Shown: piece after piece, positions 1 to 11,580 of the stretch | Numbering within the stretch: the first letter of the stretch is position 1 | How the letters are laid out: each line of letters begins with the position of its first letter | DNA from: Reticulascus tulasneorum | Lineage: Eukaryota; Ascomycota; Sordariomycetes; Glomerellales; Reticulascaceae | Direction: 5' to 3' | DNA length: 64,000 nt | Assembly (NCBI GenBank): GCA_001557505.1 | Contig: LSAX01000006.1 | Span: 3,100,001 to 3,164,000, forward strand | Notes under the pieces: model-generated | Database searches by the model: none | Told to the model about the DNA's origin: nothing | Seen by the model: the letters and a program-made list of their open reading frames with translations, nothing else | Made by a program: the position numbers and the translations under genes

Positions 1-401
1 GGGAGGGTCTAAATTGCAGCAAATGTTAAAAAAAAATGCAGTTCCTTGCCAAGACCAGCTCGGTGCGATTTCGGGGAACCTGCTCTAGACTTTGATCGAA
101 CACCACCTTCGCTATCGATCCAGACATACTCGGCCATGATCTGGCCCTTCTGGTCCAAGTCCAGGAACTTCTTGAGCTGCCAGAAAGTCAGCGTGTTTGC
201 CTCCTCGTGTCCAAGCCGCGGGGTTTCGAGCTTACGTTGCCGGAGCTGGAAGCATATGCATCGGTGGCGGCCTACACGAGAACACATCACAGGTCAGCAG
301 AAGCTCCAATGGTCGCTGTGGGTGTGCGTTTGGTGGGAGTTCGCCCAAAAAACTACGTCACCCGTGCACGACGAGGGGCAGAGTAGTAGTAGACTGACCA
401 T
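1..401 (-). CDS. Glutamine synthetase, 5' part (N-terminus)
   Basis: Cytosolic enzyme that makes glutamine from glutamate, ammonia and ATP. Only the first exons are in the window; the gene continues beyond base 1. Exon 1 carries just the start ATG (401-399), followed by a 127-nt intron (398-272, GTCAGT...GTAG). Exon 2 (271-236) gives [13 protein letters not shown] 59-nt intron (235-177) leads to exon 3 (176-84), which carries the conserved stretches [16 protein letters not shown] and GGVRSKSR of the eukaryotic N-terminal beta-grasp domain. The next exon probably starts at base 8 (ACC CTC CC, reading TLP after SR). That requires intron 83-9 to begin with GC instead of GT. Family assignment is firm from the motifs; the GC donor is an inference from the conserved SR-TL junction. 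Confidence 0.93.
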
Positions 402-582
402 GGTTGCGGTAGTTTGAGGGGGGTATAGGACTGCGGGTGGGTTTTCTGGGTAGACAAATGTCGTGAGGTTGCAAGATTCGAGAATCAAGTCGGACTTGGG
501 AGGCGCAATGTACTTGTAGTCACTGGGAAAAGTGCTTGGGAGGAAAAGAAGAGGAAGAGGAAGGGGAGGAAACTGAAGTTGA

Positions 583-697
583 GATAAGCGGGTTTGAGGT
601 ATTTTAAGTGGTGGGATGGGCTCATGGGCGTTCGGTGGGGTGTGGTCTTGTTCGTGTTGGGGGAAGATAGCTACTTTCCTCGTACGGGAGGGCTATC
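583..697. promoter_or_regulatory. Cluster of GATA (AreA/NIT2-type) sites upstream of glutamine synthetase
   Basis: Three matches to HGATAR lie 180-300 bp upstream of the glutamine synthetase ATG: AGATAA around 582-587, AGATAG around 665-670, and AGATAG on the minus strand around 693-698. In fungi, glutamine synthetase is commonly controlled by GATA-family nitrogen regulators. The motif is short and chance matches are common, so this is suggestive only. Confidence 0.35.
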
Positions 698-1280
698 TAT
701 GGCAAATACGTACGATGTACACTCACTCGGCAAGTACCCCTTTTTCTCTGCCTCGCCCTTTTTCCCCTTGTCTTATTACTATATTTACCTACATGACCAC
801 GTACGCAACGCACTAATACTTGCCAGCTACTTGGTGACTTTGTTGGTAATAAACCTAAGTGGGAAGAAGAAAAGACCCAGATCAGGGGTCGTTGGGATGC
901 GGGGCAAACAACGCTACCAAACTTGTGTCTCTCCCATGCCATGTCAACCCAGACCAGACATATTACATGCCGTACCTACAATACTTTTGCCCACCCCGTT
1001 TCGAAAAAACCCGGACTAGGTTGAAGATTGGACCTGGAGCGGGTTGGGGGTCGCCTTATGCGGACAGTCGTCACGGGTGGGTGCGGGTGTGCTAGGCCGA
1101 TGCATCTGTACAATCTGGACTTTGCTACCTACCTACTGTACCACCTTACCCCTACCATACCTGCGTACCCTGTCTTGGTACTAATTCAACCTGGGCAGTT
1201 CTGCAAGCAAAGCCTCGTCCATTCCGCACTCTTCTGCGGTTCCGGTATGGGTGCCCCTCCAATGATCTTCCATCATAAGC

Positions 1281-1325
1281 AAGAGAGAGAGCGATAGAGA
1301 GACAGAGGCAGAGACAGAGAGACAA
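1281..1325. repeat. GA-rich simple sequence tract
   Basis: Short tract built from GAGA and GACAGA units, nearly pure purine on the plus strand. About 130 bp further right, at 1455-1466, there is an uninterrupted run of twelve C. Both lie upstream of glutamine synthetase. Confidence 0.6.
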
Positions 1326-4300
1326 GAAGTACATCGGGCAAGCTTCGATAACGTACGCATTAGCTAGCTGCAGCACATAGATAGAGAGATAGATTCCCCA
1401 GGCCGCGGCCACAGTTCTGCCGTAGGCAATATCAGCATCAGCAGCTCGGCCTCTCCCCCCCCCCCCTCCCTCGATTCGAACCGCTGCACCGGCCACATGT
1501 CCGCAGACGGGGGGTCCAGGTCCTTCCAGCCCGGGTCTTCTCGCTATAGCGTTCCGAAAGCAAAATGGTGGGGTAAAAAACTGCATGCAGGTGTGGGCAG
1601 GGGGGGCCCGGGGGGGGAATAAGTTAGTTGAGGGGTGGCCTGGCGTCCCAAGAAAACCCATCGTCCAATGTCTCGGAGAGTGGGGTGGAATGGAATAAGT
1701 TATGGCGGACAACTGAACTGACTTTTTGTTGAACCTCGTGGCCGCCGTAACTTGGTGAATCTCTTGGGCGAGTAGGGATACCTGCGATACTACGTCAAAT
1801 CTTCGAGGGCCATGTCATCAGATGTATCTCTCTCGTCTTGTGTTCCCCGGAGCTGGAGCGCCACTAACCACCAGTTACCTAGTCACCTTTAGTTTAGTCC
1901 TTCGTGAGTACCCTCTTCCCGTGCTCCTGTCCCGTTTCCTGTCAGTCGGTCTTTGTTTTACCGCATGTTTTTCTTTGTTTCCGCAGACAGACAGACACAC
2001 CTACAATGCGCCTGCCTCTGAGCTGTTCTTTTCTGTCCACCTGCCCGGCGACCCCCCATGCTTGAGGCATTTTCAATCCCTCGTCCATGGATGGCTGGAT
2101 GGGAATATGTAGCTGGGTGCTGGCTTGCTCTCACCCAGCAGCAGCTTTGCTGTACCCTTTTAACGCTCATCACACAGTAGTGTGCGTTCTTTCCATACCT
2201 GTTACAGATCCCCCCCTAGTTTGACGTAGTCGGTAATGGAAAAAGATGCCCTGTCCATTCACTTCTGCCACCGCGCCACCAGACAGCAGCACCACGCTAC
2301 ACTATGCGGCTCCTACATTTTGCCTAGGTACCACCTCCTCCTACCTTCAGAGAGAGGTACGGATGCAGCATCTACGAATACCTTCTCGATACTTCTTGCG
2401 CACATACACCCACGATTCCGATACCGCTACCCTGGACGAAGCCGATCTGGGCCGACACGAAGGCACAACCAAGAGGGAAAACGACTCAAACCCCCAACAT
2501 TCCTTCTTATTACTCGACACGAACACGTCCTAAAATCTCCCACAAGTCCCGGCTATTACATAACAACTCATCGCTTTCAGTGACTCTCTTCCCCAAACTT
2601 CGCCCCCCCAAGTTTAGCCCCGGAGGAGCCCATCGTAGGGGCCGAAGGGGCACCTATCGCGAAGGGAACTGGCCGTTCACCTAAAAAGTATCCAATTCAA
2701 TTGTGGAATCGTTTGACCGCCCACCTATCATGGACCACCACCACCCACAAAAGGCTACGCACCTTGACACCCCCCCCGGCCCGGCGGCGTCACACACTGA
2801 ATTCAAAAGAAGCAGCCGAGTGCCACCAGGAAGAAGCCAAGCGTGCATGCCATCTTATCGTCTCCGCCTGATTGGTCATCCCGTTTCTCTTATGCGTTCC
2901 CCTGACTGGTGGGGCTATTCTCCCCCCCCCTTCCATGCGCCTTTTCGCCACGTCCTGCACATCCTTGACTCGAACTGGACGGCAGGCCTGGAGGCTGGTG
3001 AATCGCGCAGGGCAGCTGAAGATGCTGGCTGAGGGGGGGTCATATTTCGTGCCCCGCGATACTTTATTACTTGTTCGACCTATGTGCATGGTGCGTCCCC
3101 AATTTGCGATATAAACTTCTACCTCAACTGCGTTCTTTATTTTGCTCGAGTCGCGTGGCCGTGTCGCGTGTTCCGTTGAGCATCATCCTCATCCTCGTCA
3201 GCATCATCGTCCACGGCAATGCCGCCCTGGACACCCCGAGAAATGCGAGAGCCAAAGTCGAACCCCATTCCCGGCGGTGAAAGAAAGCTCTTCCACCATA
3301 ACGCCCGCAAAATGGGTAAGAAATCCCCCAGCAACGAAGTGTCCACATTCAACCAACTTGCTCCCGCTGATTGGCCACCAATGCACCGACGGCCGCTCAT
3401 CTCCTCCGCGATCTTCAATTACCAAGTTAGACTGAGGGGTTCGTGAAGTCCAAACTCCTTCAAAATCCATCTTTTGCCCTGGGAACATCCAGGTCCCATG
3501 GGCCCGAATTCCGCGGGAACGGAACACCGCAATTGCGACGGGCACGGGCATGCGACGCTGACAGTGAAGACCAATTTATTAATAACCCGACTCTCAAGTT
3601 TACGAGGTGAAAGCTTGAGATGGGTTTCATCAGCATTATACATCTCGGCCTTTTCCCCCGTTCCCAGCCCAAGATTCTGGCTTGTCGGCTCGACCATCCA
3701 TCCAGATCAAGCAGAGACCCTGTAGTCAGTGCTTGCCTGTGCGATTCTGCAAGGCGAGATGCCATGACTCCCTGTCTCGACACTCGAGCGTTGTCTGACA
3801 TCCGCATGGCGTTGGATCTCCAAGTCAGCAAATGATGCCGAGCCTTGCGAAACACGTCAGCCCAATCAGTCCTACGGGTCTGCAATATCCAGCGCCCGGT
3901 GTCTTTGTAATGAGGATTTAGCCCGTGGAAAGCCGAGTTGATTTATTTGCTAGGTAGGCGCGGAAGGGAGAGTCTTTGCCGCTCTATGCTTGGTTGTCCG
4001 TGGTTCTCAGCTTTGCATCGATCTTGCATCAATCTTGCATCAAGCTGATGTTTGATCGTGACAAAGTCGGAGACGGGCTCGACTTCAATGCAATTGAGCC
4101 TAGTGTTGTCTTGCTTCTGGTCCCTGGTGCCAGCGGCCAACGCGAACGCCGATTGAGAGAGTTTGTCTGCACGTACGAATTAACCTCCAAGGACTGGTGA
4201 TGCCCTCCGGCCTCTTCTGATTACAGGTTTTGTTGAATCGGCCCATTCCCAAGGTCTCGGATCGTATGGCCATGCACTTTGGATTCATATCCCAGCAAGG

Positions 4301-4441
4301 ATTCACAACATGCAAGCAGCATTCACATAGGAGCTCCTGGTCTGGAGGGCATGGACTTCTGGAACCAGTCGTGTCATAATCTTTAATTACATTAAATGTT
4401 ATTATCTTGTACTGCTTTTTCTTTTTTCAACACCGTTTTGT

Positions 4442-5791
4442 TCAGCTCGTCGCGCAAGTGACCGGGTCACCAAGACCAATCTCCGAGGCCGCCAGGAGGA
4501 ACTCCATGAAGGCGGCCGAAGTCTCGAGCACGTTGAGATGGTACTGCTCGTGCGTCGGGTAGAAAGGGCACGAAGCGTCTTCGTTCCCGAACCCAAACTC
4601 AATGGTATACCCGTAAATCTTGTTTACGCTCGGGTCCGCAAAGTGTCGCGAGTACGCATAGTCGTCGCTCGCTCCCGACGTGGGGTACAGGTACGCCGCC
4701 TGCGTGACCTCGTAGTGCCGGCCAGTCGCCGCGTCCATGGCGTTGCCGGTTCTCATCGCGCCGTAGACGGCGTCCTGCCAGTCCTGGGTCGGAATGTACT
4801 CGGAATACACGATGCCCTCCTCCGGCGCGTCGGGCATGAGGCCTCGCACCGGGTCGTATGTCGAGTTCAGAAAGTTCATCCCCGGCTTGCGGGACTGGTT
4901 CTCGTCGCTGCCCCAGCTGTACAGCACGACGCCGTAGAAGGAGTGAAGGTCCAAGTACCACCGTACCTTGCTGAACGTGTCCATGACCCACTTGATGCTC
5001 TGTGTCTCGGGCTCGGAGAAGGGGCTGATGCCATGGTACACTTCAGAGTCGGGCTCGTTGGAGGCCACGTTGGGGGCCACGCTGGGGGTGAATTCGTTGG
5101 GGAAGTCCCAGAGGAAATCAAAGTTGCGGTTCAGGTCAATGCCGACCGACCCAGGAACTCCGGGCGTGGCTTTGGCGGGGTTTCGGTTCTTGCGCCAGCA
5201 GCTGTTGGTCTCCTGGTCGTACGCCACACCGTCGGGGTTGCTGAGGGGCGTGAAAACGACACCGGTGGACATTGCCCTGCGGACGTCGCAGTTGGTGTAG
5301 GTGCGGCCGCCAAATGTCAGCCCGGTGCCCCATTTGTTGGCGTAGAGCAGATCCGACAGGAAGTACAGCACATTGTCGGCGGAGCCACGCTCGCGGGCGT
5401 GGATGTTGCCGTTGAGATAGACGCGGTACGCGTCAGAGCAGTTGCCCTGGCCGCCGATCTTGCCGCCGAAGATGGTCGCGTTCTCGTATGTCTTGTACGG
5501 GGTCTCGAATGTCTCAAACCCGTACTCCTTGGCGAGGCCGTAGAACGCGCTTTCGATCTCGCCGACGTTCAGGATCGAAACCAGGTCGGTGCCCGGGACC
5601 TGGGTGCCGAGGCCGCGAGGGAAGGTGGCGCCCCCGTCGAAGCGATCTCCTGCGCCGATGGCGAGTCCGTTGTCCTCTTGTCGGCGCTCGAGAGAGCGGG
5701 CTTGAATGGCGAGCTCCGCTTCCTTGGACAGGAGGCAGGCACTCCCGAATCGTGCAAGGCACAGCAGACTCCAGACTTGCGACGGCTTCAT
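4442..5791 (-). CDS. Secreted zinc carboxypeptidase, peptidase family M14
   Basis: Intronless, 449 aa. Removes C-terminal residues from peptides outside the cell. The first ~19 residues form a signal peptide (hydrophobic core SLLCLARFG). M14 landmarks are in order: zinc ligands H131 and E134 in IHARE, substrate-binding N221/R222 in LNRNFDF, third zinc ligand H283 in LDLHSFYG, and the catalytic glutamate E398 in TIEFGFG. There is no long activation propeptide like that of pancreatic procarboxypeptidases. Start chosen at the ATG preceding the signal peptide; a TATAAATA box sits about 90 bp upstream on the same strand. A 452-aa open frame on the opposite strand is a shadow of this GC-rich gene. 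Likely a nutritional or host-interaction protease (inference). Confidence 0.93.
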   Translation of the reverse strand: MKPSQVWSLLCLARFGSACLLSKEAELAIQARSLERRQEDNGLAIGAGDRFDGGATFPRGLGTQVPGTDLVSILNVGEIESAFYGLAKEYGFETFETPYKTYENATIFGGKIGGQGNCSDAYRVYLNGNIHARERGSADNVLYFLSDLLYANKWGTGLTFGGRTYTNCDVRRAMSTGVVFTPLSNPDGVAYDQETNSCWRKNRNPAKATPGVPGSVGIDLNRNFDFLWDFPNEFTPSVAPNVASNEPDSEVYHGISPFSEPETQSIKWVMDTFSKVRWYLDLHSFYGVVLYSWGSDENQSRKPGMNFLNSTYDPVRGLMPDAPEEGIVYSEYIPTQDWQDAVYGAMRTGNAMDAATGRHYEVTQAAYLYPTSGASDDYAYSRHFADPSVNKIYGYTIEFGFGNEDASCPFYPTHEQYHLNVLETSAAFMEFLLAASEIGLGDPVTCATS

Positions 5792-7171
5792 CGTTGCGGA
5801 TTGTCGGACAGCTCAATTGGAAATGACGTGGAGTGCGGTCGCCGGCTAGGATCGATGTTGCACCAAGAGGCAGCCCAGCCTATTTATACCATGTAGCTAT
5901 GGCGGGTATTAACCATTACCATAGCTGTGCTACCAAAGCAAGGCCTCAATCCGGTTACACCATGCTTGCCTCAATTGGCCAATTCCGCCGTTTGTGCTCG
6001 GCGGTGCCGCTCCATTCCCGCTTCCTTCATGCTCGCTCCCCTCCTTGACGCGTTGTGATTTGTGCGACAAAAAGTCCAGCCATTTTCTTGATTGCAGCGT
6101 ACAGATACGGGCCCAGCTACGTAATCCTGCCTTGCTGCTTTGGGCAGCTCGATACGCGTCGATGATCATGCCAAGGGCCTCCAAATTTCCCCAGACCTGG
6201 TTCCATTTGCGATCTGGGTGTGAGGGCCCAATCACGGAACCCCTGGTTGGAAGCTGGCAGGGTGACAAGCCGCGATGGGCGGGGCGGGTTGGCGGACGAA
6301 TCGGGCAGGTCACCTCCGCTCACTATCCTGTCTGTGCCCTGGACAAGCAGTGAGATATTAACTCATCCAGCTTTCTGCGTCGTGACAGCCTTGGATCGGC
6401 GATTGAAAGAGTAAGATACGCTGTTTTGGCAAGAAGTTGCCCCGATCCTATGACAACGAAGAGCAGCTCGCCCGTGGCACATCAATTGCAGTTGGCTGGC
6501 TCTTCATCGCAGCATCAGATCGGGGACGAGAAACACAGATCGAGGCACAATCAAAAACCATCCCCGCAAAAGTCCCCGAAAAAAAAAGGCTTGGCATGGA
6601 TGCATCCCACCACACCGATAACGTTCTTATGCCGCCAAGTCAATGAAGCTTAGCTCCTGTGCGCTAACACGCTCGTCCGGATCATGGTGACGGGATTGGG
6701 TGTATCCCCTGAGCGCCGGAGAAACACGACTGCAACGAGCCTAGGGTTCGCCTGTCCGTCTCTGGTAAGTCGACATATCGGCCCTCAAGTAAGCTTCGGG
6801 GGTGTTGCAGTGCTGCGACCTGACCTTCCCAAAGCCTTGGGCGCGGGTGGCCCGGATGGGCCGGCATTGGTCTCTTGGCAGGCACAGACATATTATCTGG
6901 AGACTGGCTAGATCAAGCGTTCGCTTGAAGCTACAGGATCGACTTATTCTAGAGGATTGCTTTAAAAGGAAGTTCCATCGCATGTGAGCGACGATTACAT
7001 GTTCTGGTTTACAGATGACCGAGGGTCCAGAGCGATATGGACTCGAGGACTGGATTATCCGCCTAGGAACGGGGTCTGTTTGGGGGCATTCTCTACTCAG
7101 TCCAACTCCAATATATTGCGAATGCGCCTGTCGTTAAATCGTTGCCGTCAATTTGTGGCATCTCCTACTAG
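5792..7171. other. Intergenic region between carboxypeptidase and HET gene
   Basis: Promoter of the carboxypeptidase on the left and 3' flank of the HET gene on the right. Apart from the TATA box at 5879-5888, I see only short overlapping open frames without recognisable domains. Confidence 0.5.
5879..5888 (-). promoter_or_regulatory. TATA box of the M14 carboxypeptidase gene
   Basis: Minus-strand TATAAATAGG lies 88-97 bp upstream of the carboxypeptidase ATG, a good match to the TATA consensus at a plausible distance for a short 5' leader. Confidence 0.55.
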
Positions 7172-9625
7172 CTACACGATTTTGAACTCTCGAGGTTCTA
7201 CACCCTGAAACCTCGCATCACTTCGCCATTGCACCAAGCCAAGTCGGCGGAAAGTGTTGTCATGCTCATCGTCAACAGGCCCAAGAATCATGACAAAGTA
7301 ATCCTTGTAAACCTCGTCACTGGCGGCGCTCGTCATGTCAACTTCTCCAAGTAGAAGACCATGCACCGTTGCTATGAATGGCATCAGCTCCTCTCCTTCC
7401 CGTGCCATGCTCGGGACATTATTTTCTGTTGTGATGAAACAGTCGACTGCAACCAGTTCCTCAAAGCGCAGTAGCTTGCTAATATTGGGCTCCGTGGGCT
7501 CAGTGTTGTACCCACGATAGCTCCTTGGCTCATCGCTGCGCAGCGAAATCTGAACTGCGGCACCCCTCAGAACGAGATGTCCTCCAGTCACCATCCCGTA
7601 GGGGTTGAACCCAGGGACGTTGCAAGTAATATCCAAGACCTCTGCTCTAGCTCTGAACTCGCGCACAGCTAGGTTGGCTAGTTGGCGAATGCTCCCGCTG
7701 ATTGATGCCCAAGACCAAGACGGCGCGATGGGCTCGACTGGGGCAAAGCATGGTATTGCGTTTGGGGCAGAAGGCTCGTACAAACTCACCCAGCAGAGGC
7801 TAGGTAAGAGATAGCGCTCCCAATGGCCAGCTAAGTATCGCCCTTTCATCGCCGACTGAAACTTGCTCGCAACTCCACTGAGCGCTGGTAGGCGATCATT
7901 CGGATATGAGAGGTCTCGAGTGGCGAAACTCTTCACCAATTTCTGCCACAAGTCATACGTCTCGGAGATCCCAAAGATGCCTTTCTCTGTCTTCTCTTCA
8001 TCTCCGCTATTGCTGTTCGTCGTCCCCGGATCATTCAATCTTGTAGGCAGTTTCATCATGTCTCGTTGATGATAACCGAATCCGTCCTCTGTGATAGATT
8101 TCGTGTTGCAGATCCAGCTGACAGCACATGGTGTATATCGTATTGTTCGTGTCGCGAGAATCGCTTCCTGCCAAGCCCATGCGCGCGTGGTCAAGATGTC
8201 ATGCTGATCAGGTATATCGGCATGCCCGATCTCTCGAGCGATGATGGAGTATTGCCGCCCATCTGTGCCTGCGAAAGCAAATCTTCTTGGAAGCCACCGT
8301 TCATCTCTCTCGCGTAAGAACGAGACTGCTCCGTTTGGTGATGCAGCAGCTGCTATGGTGATTGTGGCATTTTCGTAGTATTGGCACATATTTCCTGCTT
8401 CGGTCTCCCAATCAACTACGCTATCCTGCAGAATGCAAAGAGAATCGATCCAAATGTACTCTATCTTCAGTCGGCGGCAGACATGGATAGCATCTTGGAA
8501 CACTGGTGAGAGTTTGTCCAACGGTATGCCTTCCCTCATCTCATGAATGTTGCTTGTTCTTGTTTTCAAAGGCTGGTGCCCGCCCCAACAGTGGCTCAAT
8601 GCTGCATAGGAACCGTGCAGACTCTCATCATCAAGAAGCCTAAGGCTCTGTTCCTGAATAAGGAGGAGTCGTGTTGGAAGTTTGCCCATATCAGGCTTCG
8701 TACACAGAGGGTGGGAGGACAAACACTCGGCCATCTGTGATCTGACAAATTGATAGCAATCTTCCGAGTCTGCGTGCTGCGAAATGTGACCAGACGAGCC
8801 CAAAGTTTCGATGTCAGGTAACTAGTAGAAGTTAGTTCTAGTACGTTTATTCGTCCTTTCTGGACTCCCGGCACTGCTGTTGACAATGCAAGGCTTGCAT
8901 CTTCACACGTCACGTCCATCCAGGGGCTTTTTTTCTTCTTTTTTTTTCAGTGAAGCGCAAAAGAGGATGAAAACGACTTGGCGGCGAGAGTGTTCAGTGT
9001 TTAGTATAAGACTTACCAAGTCTCCAGCAGGGTAGTAAAACGTCACTGCGTTGAGTGTGATGATGTTGAAGAAGCTTTTACCTTGTACTTCAACTAGGCG
9101 TCGGAAATCGATTTGTGCCGGTCCCCCTTCATCTAACCTCAAGTGTATGGCATCCGGCATCGATTCTGCTTGAACCAGGTCCCCTTCTTGCTTGTAGTGA
9201 GCTGTCAAGCTTCGAAGTAGGTCACAGAATCTGCAATCCTCTTGTAGATCCGTGACATGGATACCAAACGGTTCGCTTTGAGGGCGTAAATCACGGCAAG
9301 CGATGCAATGGTGACTATTTTGCTGTCCAAGTGTTGGAAGCCATCGTGGCTCGTCAGATGCTTCAGATGCAGCTCTCACTGAAGGGCGAGGTGATGTAGT
9401 GAGGGTCGTCTCCGGCGATGGCTGGTCCAGAGTGCAACCGCGATTTGTAGTTGGCGGAGCAGGCGTAGTTCGTCTGATCAGCGCATTCTTTAGCTTCGTG
9501 AGCTTTTTGATATAGAGCGATACAGATATCCGGCTCTGCGATCGGCCGTGCACTTCTCTCATTGGAGTGGAATGATCAGCATTTCTCTCGATTGTGGCTA
9601 CAGTTGCTTTCTCCATCCTCTTCAT
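7172..9625 (-). CDS. HET-domain protein (heterokaryon-incompatibility type)
   Basis: Two exons, 9625-9017 and 8821-7172, joined in phase 0 across a 195-nt intron (GTAAGT donor, ACTAAC branch, CTAG acceptor), giving about 752 aa. The N-terminal half has a paired-cysteine region (CIAC... CRFCDLL), commonly seen in front of HET domains. Exon 2 begins LPDIETLGS and carries the HET signature: YAALSHCWGG, then IEYIWIDSLCILQD, then a YENATITIAAAAS block. HET proteins control programmed cell death after fusion of genetically different hyphae and are often polymorphic accessory genes. The C-terminal ~400 residues show no known domain to me. The exon 2 frame is open upstream only from a non-ATG codon, which is why the first exon is needed. 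Partner and specificity are unknown. Confidence 0.88.
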
Positions 9626-10371
9626 CGGCGGTGGATTGAGCTCTCCACACTTCTTCTGCTAGAGTTGGTAAATACTAGGTTTTGATGTACTCGTGTCTCG
9701 CGCTGAATAGGCAGCACCCCTGAGATGCCAAAAGAATTGCACAAAATACCTCCATCGGCCTTGTTATGTTGGCCAGGCTGCGATGTTGTGTGAAACATGT
9801 TACGTCGCAACGCAATTAGAATTTAAGCGCCAGACGACCAACAACACATCCCAAAGCGCGTAGGCATCCTGTGGATGATGCACGATGACCAATAGCTTCA
9901 GATAGCGCCAACAAACCTCTTCCTCTTCAACCGAAAATAAATAGCTCCATATGCAGCTGCAGTGTCCAGCTGCTGACTAATTACCTAGAAATTGGCTATT
10001 ATTGAACCTCTACGGTCCGTAGTTATGTCTGGATTCGGTACTCATTAAATTCTGGTCATTCAATGCTTCACTCGACTTCCAGGTTGCTTTGGCACATGAG
10101 TTTGATTAACCAACCTCGCAAGGTTCTGGTTGAATTGAATGCCAGAAAAGTGCCAGAGTAGCTTTTCATTTCAATTGCTAGCCTAATACCATGCAACTAT
10201 TGTCTATATTCAATTCCTAGGAGATAACGCCAAGAGCTCTCTGTATTTCTTAAGAAAGCTTCTCAGATTGATTACCACGGGACTCGTCGTGACTCTATGG
10301 TCTGTATGATCTTGCTCTACGGTATTCGTGGCTTCGTCCCATAAATCTCATATATAGCACTCCTCTCTTTT
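9626..10371. other. AT-rich intergenic spacer
   Basis: Spacer between two minus-strand genes: the promoter of the HET gene on the left and the 3' flank of the unknown gene on the right. No domain-bearing open frame seen. Confidence 0.45.
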
Positions 10372-11580
10372 TCATGTTGCACTTCCCGTTGCAAATGGTG
10401 TGTGCCTCTCCACTAAGTATCTCAGGTCTCGATAGAGTCCAAAATATTGCCTCTTATTGGAGAGCTCTGGCTTCACGGCCCTGTCTTCCTCATTGTTGTC
10501 GAAGTAACCGAAAGACGACAACGGAGAGGTTGTGGTTTTGGCTAAAGTCCTGGTCTTAGCTTTCACTTTGGCATTGCCCTTGTCCTCGCATTTGTCTTTG
10601 CTGGTAAATTTGGAAGCTGGGTCTTGTTGTGTTTTCATTCCGGTCTTCGAGCGTGATCCTGCTCCTGACTTTGCTCGTGTCTTAACTTCCGCTGGTATAC
10701 CCTGCTGTTGACCAAACTCGACGACTCCGTACTCTGCCTTCATGGTATACTTCATATCTCGAATGCTGCGGGCCGCTAATTTGAGCTTTCGTCGATCATT
10801 GATTTTCTCAACTGCCTTCTCCATCTGGTCAATCGATTGGACAATAGCGGTGCTGCGATAGATAAATTTCTGATACTCGACGTCCTTTTGCAACTCCGCA
10901 TATGCCGCGTCAGTGTTGCCATACTGGAGAAATGCAGCCTCCTGATTCATCATCAGATGTTTTACCAGTGCCGTAGGGTACATGTCATCATTCAAAGCAA
11001 CAGCGATAAGCACATCTCTCTCCTTCACATCATCTGCTGCTCTTACCTTGTCAAGGCAGCGCAAGTAGGCGAAATGAAGCTTGCCATCTTCTCGCTAGTG
11101 GTGCTTTTCAAGATCCTCGTAGACTAGATTCAGCAGGCCAATATTATCTCCCACCCGTTCTTGAAGTTTAACCTTCATCGGGGTGATCTTTAGCTCAAAC
11201 CATCGCTGATCCTCCTCTAATATGGCTGGCTCAATCCACTCTATAACCTTGCAACGTGCGATCAATCCATTGAGACTTTGGGTGTAGCCAGAACAAGCAC
11301 CCGCATTGACTGCCTCCAAGGCAAGGAACTCGGCCAAGTCCGGTCGGCGTTCTTGCTCGGGAAGCATTTCGTCCTTCAAGGTGTTTAGAATATTGGTGTA
11401 GAGATGATTCTCGCTTATAAGACGCTGGAAAAAATTGACTCGGATTCGTGCTTCAATATGTGCCAGAAGAGAGGGTGTAAATCTTGCAGACTCACGAATG
11501 TGAGGCATGCAGGTCTCCGCCCTGCGTGCTCTTTCCTCTGGTGCCAAAGCTCGCCCCCGATTATTTCCAGCCATAGTCAC
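10372..11580 (-). pseudogene. Unknown protein interrupted by one in-frame TAG
   Basis: One reading frame runs 1209 nt but is cut by a single TAG at 11097-11095. Upstream it codes 161 aa from ATG 11580, with a helical, charged composition (e.g. LNTLKDEMLPEQ, NLVYEDLEKHH). Directly after the stop the same frame continues for 240 aa (REDGKLHFAYLRCLDK...), ending in a Lys-rich, low-complexity basic tail resembling a nuclear or nucleic-acid-binding tail. I do not recognise the family. Two readings fit. (a) A nonsense mutation: a CAG-to-TAG change would be a CpA-to-TpA transition of the kind produced by repeat-induced point mutation. (b) A 60-nt intron from GTGGGA to CACTAG, which would keep frame and remove the stop, although its donor is weak. 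The sequence before the stop looks like normal coding, which favours (a). Confidence 0.55.

Larger units (their letters stand above)
402..4441. other. About 4 kb without a convincing gene
   Basis: Glutamine synthetase and the carboxypeptidase are both on the minus strand here, so the left part is the promoter/5' leader of the former and the right part is the 3' flank of the latter. The open frames present are short, overlap on both strands and match no family I recognise. The stretch contains GA-rich and homopolymeric C tracts and pyrimidine-rich runs typical of fungal promoters. A small or intron-rich gene cannot be excluded. Confidence 0.5.

Noticed and set aside
3460..3885. 141-codon minus-strand frame upstream of the carboxypeptidase's 3' end
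   Set aside because: Overlaps several other frames of similar length and has no domain, signal peptide or intron signals supporting it.
4538..5896. 452-codon plus-strand frame opposite the carboxypeptidase
   Set aside because: It mirrors a GC-rich, well-supported M14 gene codon for codon and has Arg/Val/Gly-rich composition without domains. It is a shadow frame.
8801..8803. Start of the first HET gene at 8803
   Set aside because: The codon there is TTG, not ATG. The frame extends upstream to a splice acceptor and joins the exon at 9625-9017.
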